Of a stretch of 5,429 nt of DNA, positions 4,708-5,429 are shown in pieces. Source of the stretch: an uncultured Clostridia bacterium (GTDB lineage: Bacteria; Bacillota; Clostridia; UBA1381; UMGS1253). The DNA is taken from NCBI GenBank assembly GCA_934456295.1, contig CAKSHB010000074.1:1-5429 (forward strand), read 5' to 3'. How positions within the stretch are numbered: the first letter of the stretch is position 1; each line of letters starts with the position of its first letter. The notes under the pieces are model-generated. The model ran no database searches. It saw nothing but the letters and a program-made list of their open reading frames with translations, and was not told where the DNA came from. The position numbers were made by a program, and so were the translations under genes.

Positions 4708-5429
4708 TATTCCACCTCCACGGGAGAGATCTTAATAGAATACGTATCTTCTCCTCGTACGGCGTAATCTTCGTAAATATTAGCCTCTTTCATAGCCTTT
4801 TCATCAGGTTTACGCTTAACGTCTACCGTTTCGGTTACATATTTGTTGTATATACCGGCTTCTTTCATCTTCTTATAAGAATCATCCGTAAGAGATAATC
4901 GACCTTTAGTTTTTGTACACATATAAGAATATTTCTTGCCGTTTAACGTTGATCTTTTACCGCCCTCTGGAATTTCTTCACTCATTAACGTTTTAATTTT
5001 TTTGTCAATGAGATCTAATTTTTTAATATCAGCCTGATAATTAGCTACTCGTTCTTTTGCTCTAGTTAACTTATCCGCGTCGCGTTCAATTTTCACATGA
5101 AGTTTTTCAGATTCTTTAATTAACTGAGCTAAATCTTTATCATCTAAAAACTCATCGGCTGATTTTTTCTTAACCGTCTTAGGTAATTTGATTGTCTTAG
5201 TACGTAACACTTTGAGGATATCAGCGTCTCTTTTTTCGTCGTACTCAGGCGAAATACCCGTTAATACATTTTCTTTCCAGAATGTCATAGCTGGATCGAT
5301 GTAAGATTCTTTAAATGTTGGATACGCCTCAGATACTTTAAATTCAACAACGACCGTATTATTTACATTAGGTACAAACGATTCAGGATCTTGGTAATCC
5401 TTATCCTGTAAGAAACTACAAGTCATAAC
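4707..5429 (-). CDS. YqaJ-like phage exonuclease/recombinase, C-terminal part (start beyond the right edge)
   Basis: The frame is open to the window edge; the Met at 5426 has a Val codon before it and no visible ribosome binding site, so the true start probably lies outside. Of the visible 240 residues, the first part (VPNVNNTVVVEFKV, then DPAMTFWKENVLTGISPE at about 44-61 counting from that Met) resembles the end of the YqaJ/lambda-exonuclease-like domain, where a strand is followed by a helix with FW and 'P'. The catalytic PD-(D/E)xK residues would be upstream and cannot be checked. Residues ~95-147 form a charged coiled coil (LIKESEKLHVKIERDADKL and on), followed by a beta-like C-terminal part to ISPVEVE, as in longer members of the family. 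These enzymes resect double-stranded ends for single-strand annealing, and the SSB-like gene downstream fits. A different phage protein with a coiled coil remains possible. Confidence 0.55.
   Translation of the reverse strand, partial: VMTCSFLQDKDYQDPESFVPNVNNTVVVEFKVSEAYPTFKESYIDPAMTFWKENVLTGISPEYDEKRDADILKVLRTKTIKLPKTVKKKSADEFLDDKDLAQLIKESEKLHVKIERDADKLTRAKERVANYQADIKKLDLIDKKIKTLMSEEIPEGGKRSTLNGKKYSYMCTKTKGRLSLTDDSYKKMKEAGIYNKYVTETVDVKRKPDEKAMKEANIYEDYAVRGEDTYSIKISPVEVE

Noticed and set aside
3684..4735. Plus-strand open frames at 3684-3896, 4208-4393 and 4541-4735
   Set aside because: All are antisense shadows of well-supported minus-strand genes.
1..5429. tRNA, CRISPR array, insertion sequence, attachment site or replication origin
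   Set aside because: No cloverleaf, regular direct repeats, transposase, long inverted repeats or iterons were found on reading both strands.

Overview
The window looks like an early replication/recombination and nucleotide-metabolism module of a tailed bacteriophage or prophage from a low-GC Gram-positive host, most likely a Clostridia/Lachnospiraceae-type Firmicute. The basis is an AT-rich composition (roughly 36% GC by eye), strong AGGAGG-like ribosome binding sites, very tight packing of short genes, and phage-typical families: AEP/D5 primase, VRR-NUC nuclease, SSB-like protein with an acidic tail, HD phosphohydrolase, ThyX-like protein and a YqaJ-like exonuclease. The host assignment is inference; no marker gene is present. 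The standard bacterial code fits, with TAA, TAG and TGA all ending genes at sensible places.

All supported genes are on the minus strand, so transcription runs from right to left. In that order they are: the C-terminal part of a YqaJ-like exonuclease (5429-4707, start outside the window); a small membrane protein; a 151-residue protein of unknown function split by a -1 frameshift near 4285; a 57-residue Cys-rich protein missed by length filters; an SSB/DUF669-like protein; a VRR-NUC nuclease; a 27-codon stub identical in style to the N-terminus of a cytosine-5 DNA methyltransferase; an unrecognised 107-residue protein; an HD-domain phosphohydrolase; an unrecognised 67-residue protein; a Cys-rich protein with a MazG-like tail; a divergent ThyX; and the N-terminal 339 residues of a primase/helicase that runs off the left edge.

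The genes are spaced from 1-nt TAATG overlaps to about 50 nt, and most Shine-Dalgarno sequences lie inside the end of the preceding gene. I see no promoter or terminator inside, so the block is probably one polycistronic unit. Functionally the right half handles DNA ends and single strands (exonuclease, SSB, nuclease), the middle-left part handles dNTP pools (HD hydrolase, MazG-like protein, ThyX), and the left end starts replication (primase). No stretch over 300 bases lacks a gene.

The points most worth a second look are the methyltransferase stub (apparently what remains after a deletion), the frameshifted gene with a possible slippery site and hairpin, the ThyX protein whose RHR signature reads RHW, and a roughly two-fold excess of GATC sites.
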